From Symsagittifera roscoffensis (taxonomy: Eukaryota > Xenacoelomorpha > Acoela > Convolutidae), in assembly GCF_963678635.1 (NCBI RefSeq), contig NC_087069.1, positions 45,305,448-45,365,447 of the forward strand: 60,000 bases of DNA. Reading direction: 5' to 3'. Shown in pieces: positions 43,081-55,738 of this stretch. Every line of letters begins with the position of its first letter. The first letter of the stretch is position 1. The notes below the pieces were generated by a model, which was not told where the DNA came from, searched no databases, and saw only the letters and a list, made by a program, of their open reading frames with translations. A program made the translations under genes and the position numbers.

Positions 43081-44476
43081 AATCGGCATTAATATTTTCG
43101 AGTTTCGACTCGCACGCAGGCAGGAAACCCAAAATTTTGTAATTCTAAATCCTAAAACATGGGCAACAGGTGGTTTTTGAGATCTAGTGGTATATTCATA
43201 TCCTGAACTGTCCCTAAATTTTGATTGTCGTTGATTCGTTTACCATAGGCTAGTATTCACTTAACTGGTCCATTTAACTATCGTAGCGTACAATTTTTAA
43301 ACCTCTATAAACGCAAAGGAATGCTGTCCAGAGCGAATTTGGTATTATTCGAAATAACAGTAGAAACTCAAATTCTACATGAACTCAGCGTCATGCTTGC
43401 TCCGATATTTGAAAGTTGAAAAAAGCTATTTTTTAATCCGTTTTTTACGGTTTCATTTTTCTCTTACATTTTTTAACCATCTGCTGGTTTCGTTTTTAAT
43501 ATTTAGTTACTTCGGACTAAAAGCTTAAAGAAGAATATTTATTGCTTGCGATGAACAAAATCAGCAAAATACTTGACATCTGAGGGAGTTGTTAAAGAGA
43601 TCGCGATGCTCATCAGTGTCTTTTCTACGCTGCTTCGGATAAATAAAAATGGGTCGTCTACCGTGGTAATTGGGGAAAGATACATTTGAAATTGTTCGAT
43701 AAACTTTTTTTGGTAGACTCAATGTTTGAAATTGTAAGATAGCAGTTTTTTGTGTGGAGGGCAAACAAGGAGTAGTGAGTTTTGCAATAACTAATTAATC
43801 AGTTCAATCAGCAGTGTCTTCAATGTAGCGACTGCAATTACAACTAACGCATTCGCTGAGAATTTGTTTGTTAAAACTTGCAAAATTTAATATTACAGTA
43901 CTTGAAAAAAATCCTATGATCGATAAAATATTCATTGGTTTCAGTATATTTGTCTTATAACGAAATATAATCACTTCTAGAGTATTTCATTCCATTACAA
44001 TTCACTTTGCTCAGTTTACAATCCTTTTTCTTGGGGAATTTTGTGTCCGCCCTTGTAAATTGTTTTTAATTTATGCTTTTCATAGACGTCATTGTTCCTG
44101 TCATAAATGAACACTGTTATAAAAGGGGAAGAAGTTTGTAGTCGGGTGTGTTTTAGTTTTACTTTTTTTGGTTTTCTACGGAAAAATCAGTGTGTATTTG
44201 AGTGTTCACAAAAATGAGCGTATCCAGACATTAGCGACCAAACAAAAATTGAATTTGCGATTTTAGTGATTAAATATGCATGACCTGGGGGAGATTTTCT
44301 TATGATACTTAAACATTGTCCTCAGCACAAATTTCGATTGCGCTTTGAAATCGGCTTGATTCTTGAAAATCCTAAATAAGCAGTCTCGAACCTCAAGCTC
44401 GAACCTTGATTCTAAAATGAGTAAGTATATGACTCTATTGTTGAGTTGGTTAGATATTCGTGGCGCATTTTGTCCC
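43081..44476. other. intergenic stretch, nothing recognised
   Basis: AT-rich, with no gene, RNA or long repeat I can support. A 71-codon minus-strand frame abuts the tandem array (44263-44478) in the frame of the repeat's open reading; it has no recognisable domain. Confidence 0.4.
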
Positions 44477-45558
44477 AATAAATTACATCTTCTAATGTTT
44501 TAGTCTAATTCATCACCATGCCTGATACCTTCAGGATAATCTAAGAAATCCAAAAGCTCCTTTGAAAGATTTTGTGCTTGAAGTGCGAATAAATTACATC
44601 TAATGTTTTAGTCTAATTCATCACCATGTCTGATACCTTCAGGATAATCAAAGAAATCCAAAAGCTCCTTTGAAAGATTTTGTGCTTGAAGTGCGAATAA
44701 ATTACATCTAATGTTTTAGTCTAATTCATCACCATGTCTGTTACCTTCAGGATAATCTAAGAAATACAAAAGCTCCTTTGAAAGATTTTGTGCTTGAAGT
44801 GCGAATAAATTACATCTAATGTTTTAGTCTAATTCATCACCATGTCTGATACCTTCAGGATAATCTAAGAAATCCTAGAGCTCCTTTGAAAGATTTTGTG
44901 CTTGAAGTGCGAATAAATTACATCTAATGTTTTAGTCTAATTCATCACCATGTCTGATACCTTCAGGATAATCTAAGAAATCCTAAAGCTCCTTTGAAAG
45001 ATTTTGTGCTTGAAGTGCGAATAAATTACATCTAATGTTTTAGTCTAATTCATCACCATTTCTGATACCTTCAGGATAATCTAAGAAATCCAAAAGCTCC
45101 TTTGAAAGATTTTGTGCTTGAATTGCGAATAAATTACATCTAATGTTTTAGTCTAATTCATCACCATGTCTGATACCTTCAGGATAATCTTAGAAATCCA
45201 AAAGCTCCTTTGAAAGATTTTGTGCTTGAAGTGCGAATAAATTACATCTAATGTTTTAGTCTAATTCATCACCACGTCTGATACCTTCAGGATAATCTAA
45301 GAAATCCAAAAGCTCCTTTGAAAGATTTTGTGCTTGAAGTTCGAATAAATTACATCTAATGTTTTAGTCTAATTCATCACCATGTCTGTTACATGCAGGA
45401 TAATCTAAGAAATCCAAAAGCTCCTTTGAAAGATTTTGTGCTTGAAGTGCGAATAAATTACATCTAATGTTTTAGTCTATTCATCACCATGTCTGATACC
45501 TTCAGGATAATCTAAGAAATCCAAAAGCTCTTTGGAAAAATCTTGTGCTTGAAGTCCA
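44477..45558. repeat. 108-bp tandem array, 10 units
   Basis: Units start at 44477, 44588, 44696, 44804, 44912, 45020, 45128, 45236, 45344 and 45452. All are 108 bp apart except the first (111 bp, extra TCT). Each starts AATAAATTACATCTAATG and ends TGCTTGAAGTGCG, with only a few substitutions per unit. On the minus strand each unit holds a 28-codon open stretch containing SKELLDFLDYPEGIRHGDE. In the outermost unit that stretch lies in a larger predicted exon. Confidence 0.97.
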
Positions 45559-46402
45559 TATCTTGTGTCATTTTTGTAGTCGTTCTTGGAAGAAGGAACA
45601 GATGAAGTCTAAAACAAAAACACTTTCTGGAGTCAGTAATAGATTAAATTTTGGTTATCCATGATGGATTCCAGCCTCAGAATCACCCAATGTATATAAA
45701 TTTTGCAAGTATATAAATTTGATCACACGTGGAATAAAAATATCGAATACTCCCAAAAAAAACGAAATAAAATATGGCTTTTGCACATATATTTGAACCA
45801 GCGAATAGTTCAACTAGTAATTAGAAAAACTTTACAGAAACAAAAATAAACATTTTTGAAATATTCTTTTTCAATTTTGGTCTTTTTATGCCATCACATT
45901 ATGAAAGCTTGAGTTTTGATGCTAATGATGCAATCAATCACTCTCATCTGATTTTTATTTTTAAAAATGCGCCAAGAGCTTCATTAAAACATACGAAAAA
46001 AAACCAAAATATTCATATACCAATTGGAGGGAGAATTACCCCCATTTTAAAGTCACCAAACACTAGAGAGGTTCGTCAATTTGCATTTGTTTTAGGCATC
46101 AAAAATCACGAAAAACCGAATTGATCTGAAACGATCTAATCAAATCATTAAAAAGAGTCCAATAGAAGTAGTAGTCTAGAAGTTGTGAAAATCTTGGCTG
46201 TCGAAATTCTTACCGTTGTTAGCACTTGTTTATCAATTGCAGCAGTGGTGGTGCTGGCATTCCGTTTGGATTGTGATGGTATTCGTCTACTCGGGTGAGG
46301 ACTGCTAAAGGGGGTTGAAGGGGGGAGGGGGAAGGTGTTTCTGAGGGGGGTGCTGATTAGGTTGCTTGGTGCGGACACAGTTGGACAGATGACCACACAC
46401 AT
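45477..46402 (-). CDS. small two-exon gene of unknown function, C-terminal exon source of the 108-bp array
   Basis: Exon 1 is 46402-46214 (63 codons), leaving in phase 0 at a consensus GTAAGA. Exon 2 is 45608-45477 (43 codons plus TAG), entered in phase 0 after TGTTTTAG. The predicted product is 106 residues. The first half is Pro/Ser/Thr-rich, with SRRIPSQSKRNAS and few acids, somewhat like an organelle targeting leader. The second half is acidic and helix-like (AQDFSKELLDFLDYPEGIRH). I recognise no family. Support is the matching phases, good splice sites and the preserved open frame in the repeat units; the start codon is unproven. Confidence 0.5.
45609..46213 (-). other. 605-nt intron of the small minus-strand gene
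   Basis: GTAAGA at the 5' end and TTTTGTTTTAG at the 3' end on the minus strand. A plus-strand open frame inside it (45888-46124) shows no domain and is taken as chance. Confidence 0.45.
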
Positions 46403-46544
46403 TCGAGCACAATTGATTATTCTTGAACTTCGCTCGAATTTTTCAACCCAACAACGTAAACCTGCTCACAACGAAAATACACAATTTTACAAAAGTAAAC
46501 TCAAATTTGTTTATCTTAATTTTAACTATACCAAAAAACACTAA

Positions 46545-47010
46545 CTGACAGTTGAAAAAGAGTAATGAGCGCAAGTAAACAGATTTTTGTTAGAATTTCA
46601 AAGAAAGAATACCCTTTAGGCTCTTCGAATTTCTATAAAAATATATGATTGGAATTTTTTTGATAAAATTAACCCCACTTGAGAAAACTGGATCGGCAGG
46701 AAAAATTTTTGTTCCGCTGGAAATCTAAAAATTAAATTCCTTTTTTGAAAGTAGAAGTCGTTCAATTTTTTCTTCACCATTTCCAGGTTCGTATTTGGAG
46801 AGTGCTATTTACGTAAATTTCAGCAGATGAATTTCAATTGAACTCAAAAATTGCATATATGGCTAAGTGCATTCATAAATGCAATAATTTGTATGAATGC
46901 ACATCTTCAGTTATCAGAGCATTTTTAGATCTTTTCCTTAAAAAAAATCACCAACACCAATATAAGATTCTTCACTTTGTTCATTACTCCTAATGAAAAG
47001 TGTAAATTTT
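46545..47010 (-). repeat. dispersed repeat family R1, inverted copy
   Basis: On the minus strand it reads in the R1 order: GAGTAATGAACAAAGTGAAG, TCTTATATTGGTGTTGGTGA, GTTCAATTGAAATTCATCTG and CCAGCGGAACAAAA. It lies 140 bases upstream of the start of the small minus-strand gene. Confidence 0.6.
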
Positions 47011-47249
47011 TGTGTTTGTTTTTAACTTGAATTACTTTTATTAGAACTACTGTTTGAAACATTCTACATTCCCTGATTGGACATTAATATTCTATTCTTT
47101 TTTTGAACTGCTCTGTAATTTAGTTTCTTTCCACAGTTACAAGTACCTAATTGTACGCATAATCTTTAGCGATCAAGTTTTTTAGATTTTGTACTTTTAG
47201 TCAAATCAAAGAGTCTCGTTGGGCTATGGTTGAGTGATGGATAAACTCC

Positions 47250-50200
47250 AGACTTGAAAGAAAATCTCATGCTTGAAGATCTTTGCCCCGAATTGTCTGA
47301 TTCATCGACTAATTTTTCTGTAGGACGTGTAAATCACACTTCAACTACGGGACGGCAAAACACAACCGATATGTTGCCTGCAGTCACTACACTCAAAGGA
47401 TTTAAAGTACGACTTGGCATCGCAGCAAAGGAAAACCAATGAACCAGAACAATGGCCATCTCGATGTTCAAGTATACGTGTAGATCCAATTCACTAGGGA
47501 CTTCACCCTAAGTCAAAACTTCATGCCACTTCCGAACGAGATTGGAGCACTGTTCTCTACACAACAGAACCAATGATCACCACAGCCGATCAAAAATCAC
47601 GATCCGATCTCCCGAAACAACCTTGAAAAATAGTCACAACCTAACAACAAAATCTTATCTAGGTCTCCAGCTTCCTGGAGCTTCCTATAACAATCCTTTT
47701 TCCTGAACGGAAAAAGAAAGATGCTCGCAACTTCAAAAAGGTCATCATCATCCATCCTCCATTGCAGTAGAACATTTAAGAACAAAAACTCTGTAAACCG
47801 CGGATGGGTGGAACCAGATCTAAACTAGACTTTATTATTGGACATGAATCTAATAATTTATCTCTATCAAATATTGAAACCTAACCAATCATACTCCATG
47901 AAACATACAACCCACTTATTTGTGAGCGCTGAAATTTTTTGTAATTTCAGCACCAGAGAGATTTGAATTTAACCTAGAACCTAGGTGCCTTCTCCAAAAA
48001 ACCGACTCGTATTAAACGAGTATACACTAGATCTATTGAGACTAGGAGATATAAGAGTAAGATTAGGATTGGTATTAGACTGAGAAGTTGCACGAATCTA
48101 TCCGCCCGAAAATAAGATAGCGTGACAAGCAGACGGTGTACGTTATCTGAAAAATATTCTTTGAGTACAACCAATCAGTCAAAACTCATCTGGTGCAACC
48201 AAAAGTCTCGAACAAAACCTTAACGAACTTAGATTAGAAACATTAACCAAAAACATTAGATTAGAATTAGACAAATACAACAATTTCAAAAAAATGTTTT
48301 ATGACAAAAACTTAGTAGAGTTGTCTCTACGACTCAATTGATCAGAGTTAATTTTCCGCTTTATACGAGAATCACTCGGTATTGGAAGAAGACCTCGGAC
48401 AAGAGACGATATACGATTAGGAAGAAATCTACCAATAGATTTCATGCTCGTACGCCAGAAGCCAGACCAAACTTTCGTATTTAGAAAACTACCAGCAGTA
48501 ATTTAAATTTTTATTTACTGACAAAAGCTTTTGAAGAAAAATCTTCAACAATCTTCAACGGCGCTAAAACTAATGATTGTACAATAACGACCAATAATGA
48601 CAATCCTAGTCGTTTTCCTCAAAAACCTGCAGTAAATTCGGAACATCTTGGAAAAAAGTATTTGTTAAGTATAAAAATACAAAAACTGATTAGTATAAAA
48701 CAAATTGTAAGTATATTTAAATCATTCTTTCATCCCAGCTGCATCACCTTGAAATATTGTGATCATCAAGGCTATCCTTGGATCAAATAGAACAATTTTG
48801 TTCTCCCCCTGCCGAATTAATTAGTGCCTAACGACTTCAGACGTCGATTCACTACCCAACCCATATTCCAGACCCAGTAATAACAGAGTTTTTTCAAAGA
48901 CTAATCATTCTTATTAAGATTAACAGTGAAGAACTTCGGTTACTCTTCCTTCACTTGAACCCCACCTCTCAACTGACACAAGATAGTACTTAAACTGGGT
49001 AAGTCCTGAAATAGTATCTAACGGACTACTTGTGTTCTAATTATACCTGAATTTGTGGATCGATTTACTATTCTCCAACCCTTGATCACAAATCATTGTC
49101 CCAAAGTAAGATTAGGCAAGTCTCTTTTAGCTTAGATTTAGCCACGAGAAAATTAAAAACATTCTCACCAATCGATAAATGCTTTTCTCTCCAACCCTAC
49201 AAAACATGACCCAAGTTTAGCTGACTACGAAAAATTGTAAGAAACAACAGTTTAAATCATTAAAAATTACTAATCCAACTCTTGCATCCATCGTCGTAAA
49301 CCTTATGTCAAGAGACAATTCAGGAAATAAACAAACAATTATATTACACGACTGTATAATTAACGACGAAAAATACGACCTTGTAATCACACCACACAAG
49401 CAGACAATAGGAAACATAAGAACAAAACGACAAACACTTAGGAAGGAAATTATAAGCATACAAAAACAAATTATTCGAAAATGATTTTCAAAACGAAGAA
49501 ACGCAGTCTCAGAATCAGAAACAAGCAGAATACAAGAAGTCCACAATGTAAAAGAATCAATAAAAAAAAACATCAAATCGACAATCAACTATTTTTTTCT
49601 GACTCAGAAACTACATCACCATGATCAGTAAAAGGAAAACGAAGAATAAAAAAGTCATACACAAACAACTCAATATGTCTATACAATTGGAATCAATCTA
49701 TAAAACACCTTGAAAATTACACGCTTACAGTAATCAAACACAAAAAACATTCGAAGTGAAGAAAAAAGCGAAGACAATTCCATTCTCCCATTTCAAATAA
49801 ACCCAATAGAGCTAGAGGACAAGTACAATTTTGTCAGAAGTTAATCGCAAGTTTATTTGAAAAAGGAGATAGTCCATGTACAAAAGAATTTCCCGAATTG
49901 AAAATCAAAAGACAACTCCTTTACCACTTTCTAAAAGAAATTTGCAACCTTACACTACAATATGGAAAATATACAATAGCAATCAGTTCAGCAAATGCAT
50001 TCCATAGCAACTATCTAATTCAAACAGATGACGTAGATATTGAAATTACAAAAAATTTCACAGAAAACATAGAAAATATACAACATCAAAACTCACAAAC
50101 TGCGAATTAAAATTTCACCAAAGATGTACTCCCACTCATTTTTGGCTATTTATTTATATTAGAAACAACAGAATCTCGGAGATTCATCAGTTCAAACATC

Positions 50201-51430
50201 TCGACAAACAACGTATGACACGAAATTGGAAAATTTTCCGAATTTTTTAACACACTCCTTGAGAATCTAACAAGTAATGAAATCAGTTAATATGTTAAAC
50301 ACTTTTTTCGAAAAGTCTAAGCATGGTTCATAATTGATTATTTTCCTCATTATATTGACCTCATTTCACTAGCAAGAAAAAACTTAAGACCACAAAATAC
50401 AGATGACGAAACTTTTTTTAGCAGAACAAACAGATTATGTTTCAACAGATCAGGTTCTCATGCATCAATCATTGAAATACCAACAGATATATCAAGCCAA
50501 GCAATTAACCCAATCTCTATTCACAGAGAAAATGTTAAATATACCCACTTATAGTTGGCGCAACAAGTTCAATTTTCAATTCATTCTTTCCCGATAGAGC
50601 AGGAAACAATAATTTAAATTCCACTTTCGAAGAACAAGACAATCTAAACAGAACTAGAAATCTTATTCAACAAGATATTCAAACCCCATCAAATTTCGTA
50701 ACCGAAGAAATAAATGAAACAAAAACCACTACAGCACAACAAAGTATCTAACCTAATCATTCAAACCTCAGAATTCCAAAACCAAAAAATCCAATAATAC
50801 AACAGGTAACACTACAATCTAAATAAAACCCTCTGTTGCTCCAAAGAACTCTTCTATGGATTACCTAACTCTTAGACCACTGACAAAACTATCACAAAAT
50901 CAAAGAACATCACAAAGAAATAATTTTGCAGAACATGATTATAAATATGTATTTAGATCAAAAACAACAAAACCTTCAAGTACAAAAACACAAAGCTACT
51001 TATTTTCACAAAGTCAAATTAAACAACAACCAGCATCAAACTCAGTAAATCTCAATGATCATCCACAAACTTCAGCAGATCGAAGTAAAATTATCCGTTT
51101 TTTCAACAAAACAAAAATAACACAAATCCATGTCAGTCTAGAAATCAACATCCCTACCATACAGCTAATTATTTTCCATCATATGATAAAGATTATTATA
51201 ATCAAATTTTTCCACGATTTTATCCAAGCCAAAGACCTCGTTCTTACAGCATAGATCAACCAGATATTTTGAACCAAAATTTTGAGGTGAACAAACACGA
51301 CAACCTAAAAAAAATTCAACATCCCGTAGTAATTTTTTTTCAAATATCAAATCGAATCAAAACACAATATTATCAACCAAATTAAAAGCATTACGAAATT
51401 CGTAATTTTTACATACTTATTATTCACAAC
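47250..51430 (+). pseudogene. A-rich retroelement 5' region, possible upstream ORF or leader
   Basis: A series of short + strand frames (for example near 47254, 49898, 50403 and 50856) in A-rich sequence continuous with the Gag-like region. Gln/Asn/Lys-rich peptides without a recognisable domain. They may be the remains of an upstream reading frame plus an LTR/leader. No direct LTR match was found by eye. Confidence 0.45.
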
Positions 51431-51433
51431 AAA

Positions 51434-53236
51434 ATGAAAGAAAGAAAAAATCAACTTACGAACTTCTCTCAAATCCCAAATGCCGCAGAATCACTACAAA
51501 TGACTATGAATCCATACCCAATGGGTGAATTGTCGATATCAACAAACAAACAACTAATGGTATTTTCAGGCACAGATCCTGAATACTGTAGAGGTTTATC
51601 TAAACGAAGTCACAGCAAATCTTATTTTAATTATAGGACCTGAACCAATGAATACGCGACTTTATCAAAATTGGATACATAGACGGACATTTTTATCCAC
51701 ACCACACTTGACGGCGCAGCTCGAAAATTGTTTTCAGTTTTTCCCATAGGAACAAAATCAGATTGGAAAAGATTCACACAAGAATTTTCAATAATGTGTG
51801 ACTCTGAAAGAAACAATTAACATCAAAGAGTTTCATGCAATGAATTTCGTAGCTTACCGAATGAAACAATTGAACAACTTGCAGTAATAATTAAAACACT
51901 AGTCCGAAAAGCATATTCACTCAACGCTCATGATTATAAAATTACGAAATTGACAATGAATCTAGATGATGACTCTAACACCTCAATTACCGAAAACCGC
52001 AATAAAAAAGAGACCAGACTTAGACTTTAATAAATTAGTTGATAAAATAGAACAAGCAGAAATCACTCTGAAACTAGAAGAAACAGAAAGTAAAATTACA
52101 ATATGTCAATAAAATCCAATTTACTTCTTCAAAAAGCTATAATTTACACAACTCTGATACAGATTCATCCAAAAAAATCACTGAAACTTTAATTATATAC
52201 GAGAAAAACCCAAATTTTTAAGGTAAACCATCTCTCAGGAAATGGTGGAATTATTGCCTGAGATATGGACACAACCTTGCCAAATGCAGACAACAACAGC
52301 AGGACAATCAAAACAAACCACAAACGTATAGAGAACCAAATGAATCGTTTCATCAGTACATGAAAAAATGTCAAAAATTACCTAACAAAAACATTTACAG
52401 TAATAATAATTCCGGAAAACCACTTTCAAATAACTCAATTTACTCTAACCACTAATCACCTCATAATTTAAACAACAGAGGGCGATCACCAAACCAAAAA
52501 ATTCACGAAATTTCCCACAAAACAGATAATGTTGATCAAACAGTCGAAATGATCAATGTAGAAACAACTATTGAAAATCGAATTCAAGCCAACCTGAACT
52601 TTTGTTTGAAACCAGTTCCCGTTCACACCCCAGGAATAGACACTATTCCAATGATCGATCTGGAAACTCTTCATATAATAGAAAAAAAAATTATTCCAGC
52701 AAAAGGAATAGAAACTATTCAAATGATCGAAATCAAACATATCAAAACAATAGATCACGTGATTTTTCTAACAACAGATCAAACTATCATAAATCGCGTA
52801 AATACAACTATCAAAATAGATCACGGGATATTCCACAAAACAAAACTCAAATTATAAAAATAGACAAAGAAACTTCCCTCAATCACCACATAGAAATAAC
52901 AAACATTATCCAGATTCTCAAATTAAATATAGAATTAATAAACCAAAACATCAAAGACAAATCAGTCAATTACAAACAACTGAAGAAGTCCAATCACACC
53001 GCCCTGGTAATGATAAAACAGAACGCACAGATTTGCAATTAAATCACATCAATTGCGAATCAACAGACAGTGAAAGCGACACAGATAAGGCAATTTCAAA
53101 TAACATGATGCATGTTGAAAACAACTTTATGTACGAACAACCGATACATTCACATACCTATCACAATCATGAGCACTTTTTCTTAAATAATTATGCAAGA
53201 CCTATTAATAAAAATAAATCAAAAGAAAACAAATAA
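51434..53236 (+). pseudogene. Gag-like capsid/nucleocapsid remnant
   Basis: Interrupted frames with a capsid-like start, then a zinc-knuckle remnant at 52243-52287: CxxxxHxxxxC is kept, but the expected first Cys position is Trp (WWNYCLRYGH). An Arg/Asn/Ser/Tyr-rich basic tail (52600-52850, repeated NR..YSND-type words) follows, as in RNA-binding nucleocapsid regions. Several stops and frameshifts. It is directly upstream of the protease motif, as in Ty3/gypsy elements. Confidence 0.65.
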
Positions 53237-53329
53237 GAAGAAGTAACAGAAGTCAAATCTGAAGAATGTTCCAGTACAAGTCACATCTACCAAATACCAA
53301 AGGGAACACAACCTGAATGAAAATTTTGG

Positions 53330-53580
53330 ACAATTCAAGTCCTCTTAGAAAGTCTAAAAAGCAAATAATTTCAAAGACCAGACCTTGAAATTGGTTTTCA
53401 ATAGATTCTGGAGCGGAATCGAACATCATCATCATTCCTACTTGGAATGGAATCAAAACCTTACATCCAAAATTAATACCATTAAAAACAGCAAGCAGTC
53501 TTGCGACATCACAAGGCTCATCCTTAACAAACTATGGAAAAATACAACTCTAGCTTGTTCTCACTCGAACAATGAAACAA
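53330..53580 (+). pseudogene. retropepsin-like aspartic protease remnant
   Basis: The catalytic triplet DSG is at 53404-53412, in FSIDSGAESNIIIIPTW, and is followed by a hydrophobic stretch ending LTNYGKIQL. The region before the triplet is out of frame and has a stop close by. Confidence 0.7.
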
Positions 53581-54299
53581 AATAAACACTTGAACAAACC
53601 TTTCAAACAAACTTTCCACATCACCGCTATAAAGCATAATATCATTGGAATTGCATTCATCACTAAATATATACCAACAATTTAAACTTCAAACAGCAGA
53701 ATTCATATAAAAGATAAATACACAAGATTGAAAAAAACAGCTTTAACAATATTCCAAAGAATAAACAAACAATCACCATTCTCCTCCAAATTTTATTTTA
53801 CCCTATGTATAATCAGGAACGAAAACACCTGAACTTACTAGCACGTTATGTTTATAATGTCTCAATCGAACAAGTTCACCTATATGATAAAGATCAAAGC
53901 AAACAACATCTCTATATGTCTGACCTCGAATTCGGACCAATTCATAAATTTTTTCGAGTAACAGTCTTGTCTATTAAGTACATGAAAAACTCAGACACAG
54001 ACATCATTTCTTTAGATGTCTATAAAAATTATCCATATAAAATACCCCAACCTCTATAACTCTTAGGTTTTTGTGAAACAAACGCGACAAATTCTCCCAC
54101 TAAGGAAGTGGCGTATAGAAAACACAATATCTTACAACTATAAGATAAATGTCAGTCAACAATTATTGACGAAGAAGTACCGATATATAATTTAATGAGC
54201 AAAGAAAGTAGGAATACAGACTATTACACAAAAACACCTTACTTTAAACCAATATTCTAAATATCACACTATACAGAAGAACGACAAAAATTCTTGACA

Positions 54300-55210
54300 G
54301 TGTTCATTTTTCAACACGCTCAGATAACACAAAAAGAATTTGACTAATTAGCCAATTTACTATTAAAATACCCAACGTTTTACGCGACATCTAAATTTGA
54401 TGTTGGAAAAATCATTTCAACACTACGTCTACCTTTGAAACCTGATGCAGTTTTCAAAAAGCAACGAGCGAGTAAAGTTCCAGTTCACTTACAAGACAAA
54501 GTTAACAGACTATTAGGCATACCAGAACAATATGAAATCATTTCTCCAGTAAATAAAGAAGAACAGCCAGAAGGAAACACATTTATAAATTCCCTTATCA
54601 TTCTGGCAAAAGGCGAATCCTTAAAAATATTTCTAAATGCGAGATATCTCAATTCTCTCCTTGATGAATCTAATTGTAATTGGCCCATTGAACCAATTCA
54701 AGTAATTCTCACAAAAATGAAAGGTAAGTTTTTCGCAACGGCAGATATGAATAGTGCATATTATCAAATGCCGCTAGACGAACAATCACGACGATTAACA
54801 CAATTTGTTATCGGAAATCAACAGTATGAAATCAATAGACTTTTCTATGGCATCTCCATAGAACCAGAACTATTCTCAGCATTTATGAGTAAACTTTCCG
54901 ATCACTCATACTCAAAAAAAAAATGCAATCACCTATTTAGACGGAGTTTTCATGCAATCACAAACCAAGGACGAAAAGCTCACTGTTTTAAAAAAACATC
55001 ATCAATTTTTTTTACTCGAAACCCTGAAAGCAGTCCCAGATAAATCACATTTTTTTCTAACAACTGTAAAGTTTCTTGGACATATTATAGAGGAAAACGC
55101 CATGAAAAACTCGTAAAGATGTAATTCAAAAATTTCAACCACCATCCAACAAAAAAAACAAGAATTTATTAGAACGTTAAGCTTCTTAAGTAAATACATA
55201 TATAAAATGC
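54300..55210 (+). pseudogene. reverse transcriptase remnant, Ty3/gypsy type
   Basis: The open frame at 54435-55043 holds the RT fingers and palm: KVPVHLQDKVNRLL, then FFATADMNSAYYQMPLDEQS (motif A with its Asp) and NRLFYGIS. An A run at about 54914-54923 then shifts the frame. The catalytic YxDD box is found out of frame at 54934-54945, where it reads YLDG, so the second catalytic Asp is lost. The upstream part (from about 54300) lies in another frame. Confidence 0.88.
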
Positions 55211-55735
55211 AATTAAGCTTAAGACCATTCTACAACATCCTCAGCCAACAAAATAATTTTGAATCGAAAACAGAACTCCAAAAACGATTTGAAGAAATTA
55301 AAATTTTCTCACAGAACAAACTTCAAACACAATTCCAGATCCCGAAATGCCATTTCATGCAAAATGCGACGCCTCTAGTTTTGGCATCGGTGCAGCATTA
55401 TAAAAATTCCACAATGGAACAAATAAAAAGAACCTCATCTCAGCAAACTCTAGACTATCCACTTAAGCTGAACTTAGACTCTCTACTCTTATGAGAGAAT
55501 GCACAGCCATAAAATATACACTTATAGAAAATGAATTTTAAATACTTGGATCAAAACATCAAAAAAGTCGTATTCATAGATCATAAACCCATTTTTTCCT
55601 TTTTAAACAAAAATCGAACCCAAACTATAAGATTTATAGATTTCAAATAATTTTAATGAAGTTACCTAACTAACATATAGTTTGGACAGCAAGAAAAAAT
55701 CTTGCACTACCAGATACTCTCAGTAAAAACACACC
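55200..55735 (+). pseudogene. RT connection / RNase H remnant
   Basis: MQLSLRPFYNIL and KTELQKRFEEIK match the RT-RNase H tether of Ty3/gypsy elements. FIDHKPIF near 55578-55600 is an RNase H landmark. LPDTLSKNTPP near 55710 is the usual end of the domain. Frames change several times. Confidence 0.75.
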
Positions 55736-55738
55736 ACC

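Noticed and set aside
44477-45558. CRISPR-like array
   Set aside because: The whole 108-bp unit repeats without unique spacers and the context is a eukaryotic genome, so it is a tandem repeat.
46335-46544. Plus-strand ORF of 69 codons
   Set aside because: Overlaps the predicted minus-strand exon 46214-46402 and has no domain; the minus-strand reading has matching splice sites.
49217-49588. Minus-strand ORF of 123 codons
   Set aside because: Antisense of A-rich retroelement sequence; Phe/Leu/Cys-rich shadow translation.
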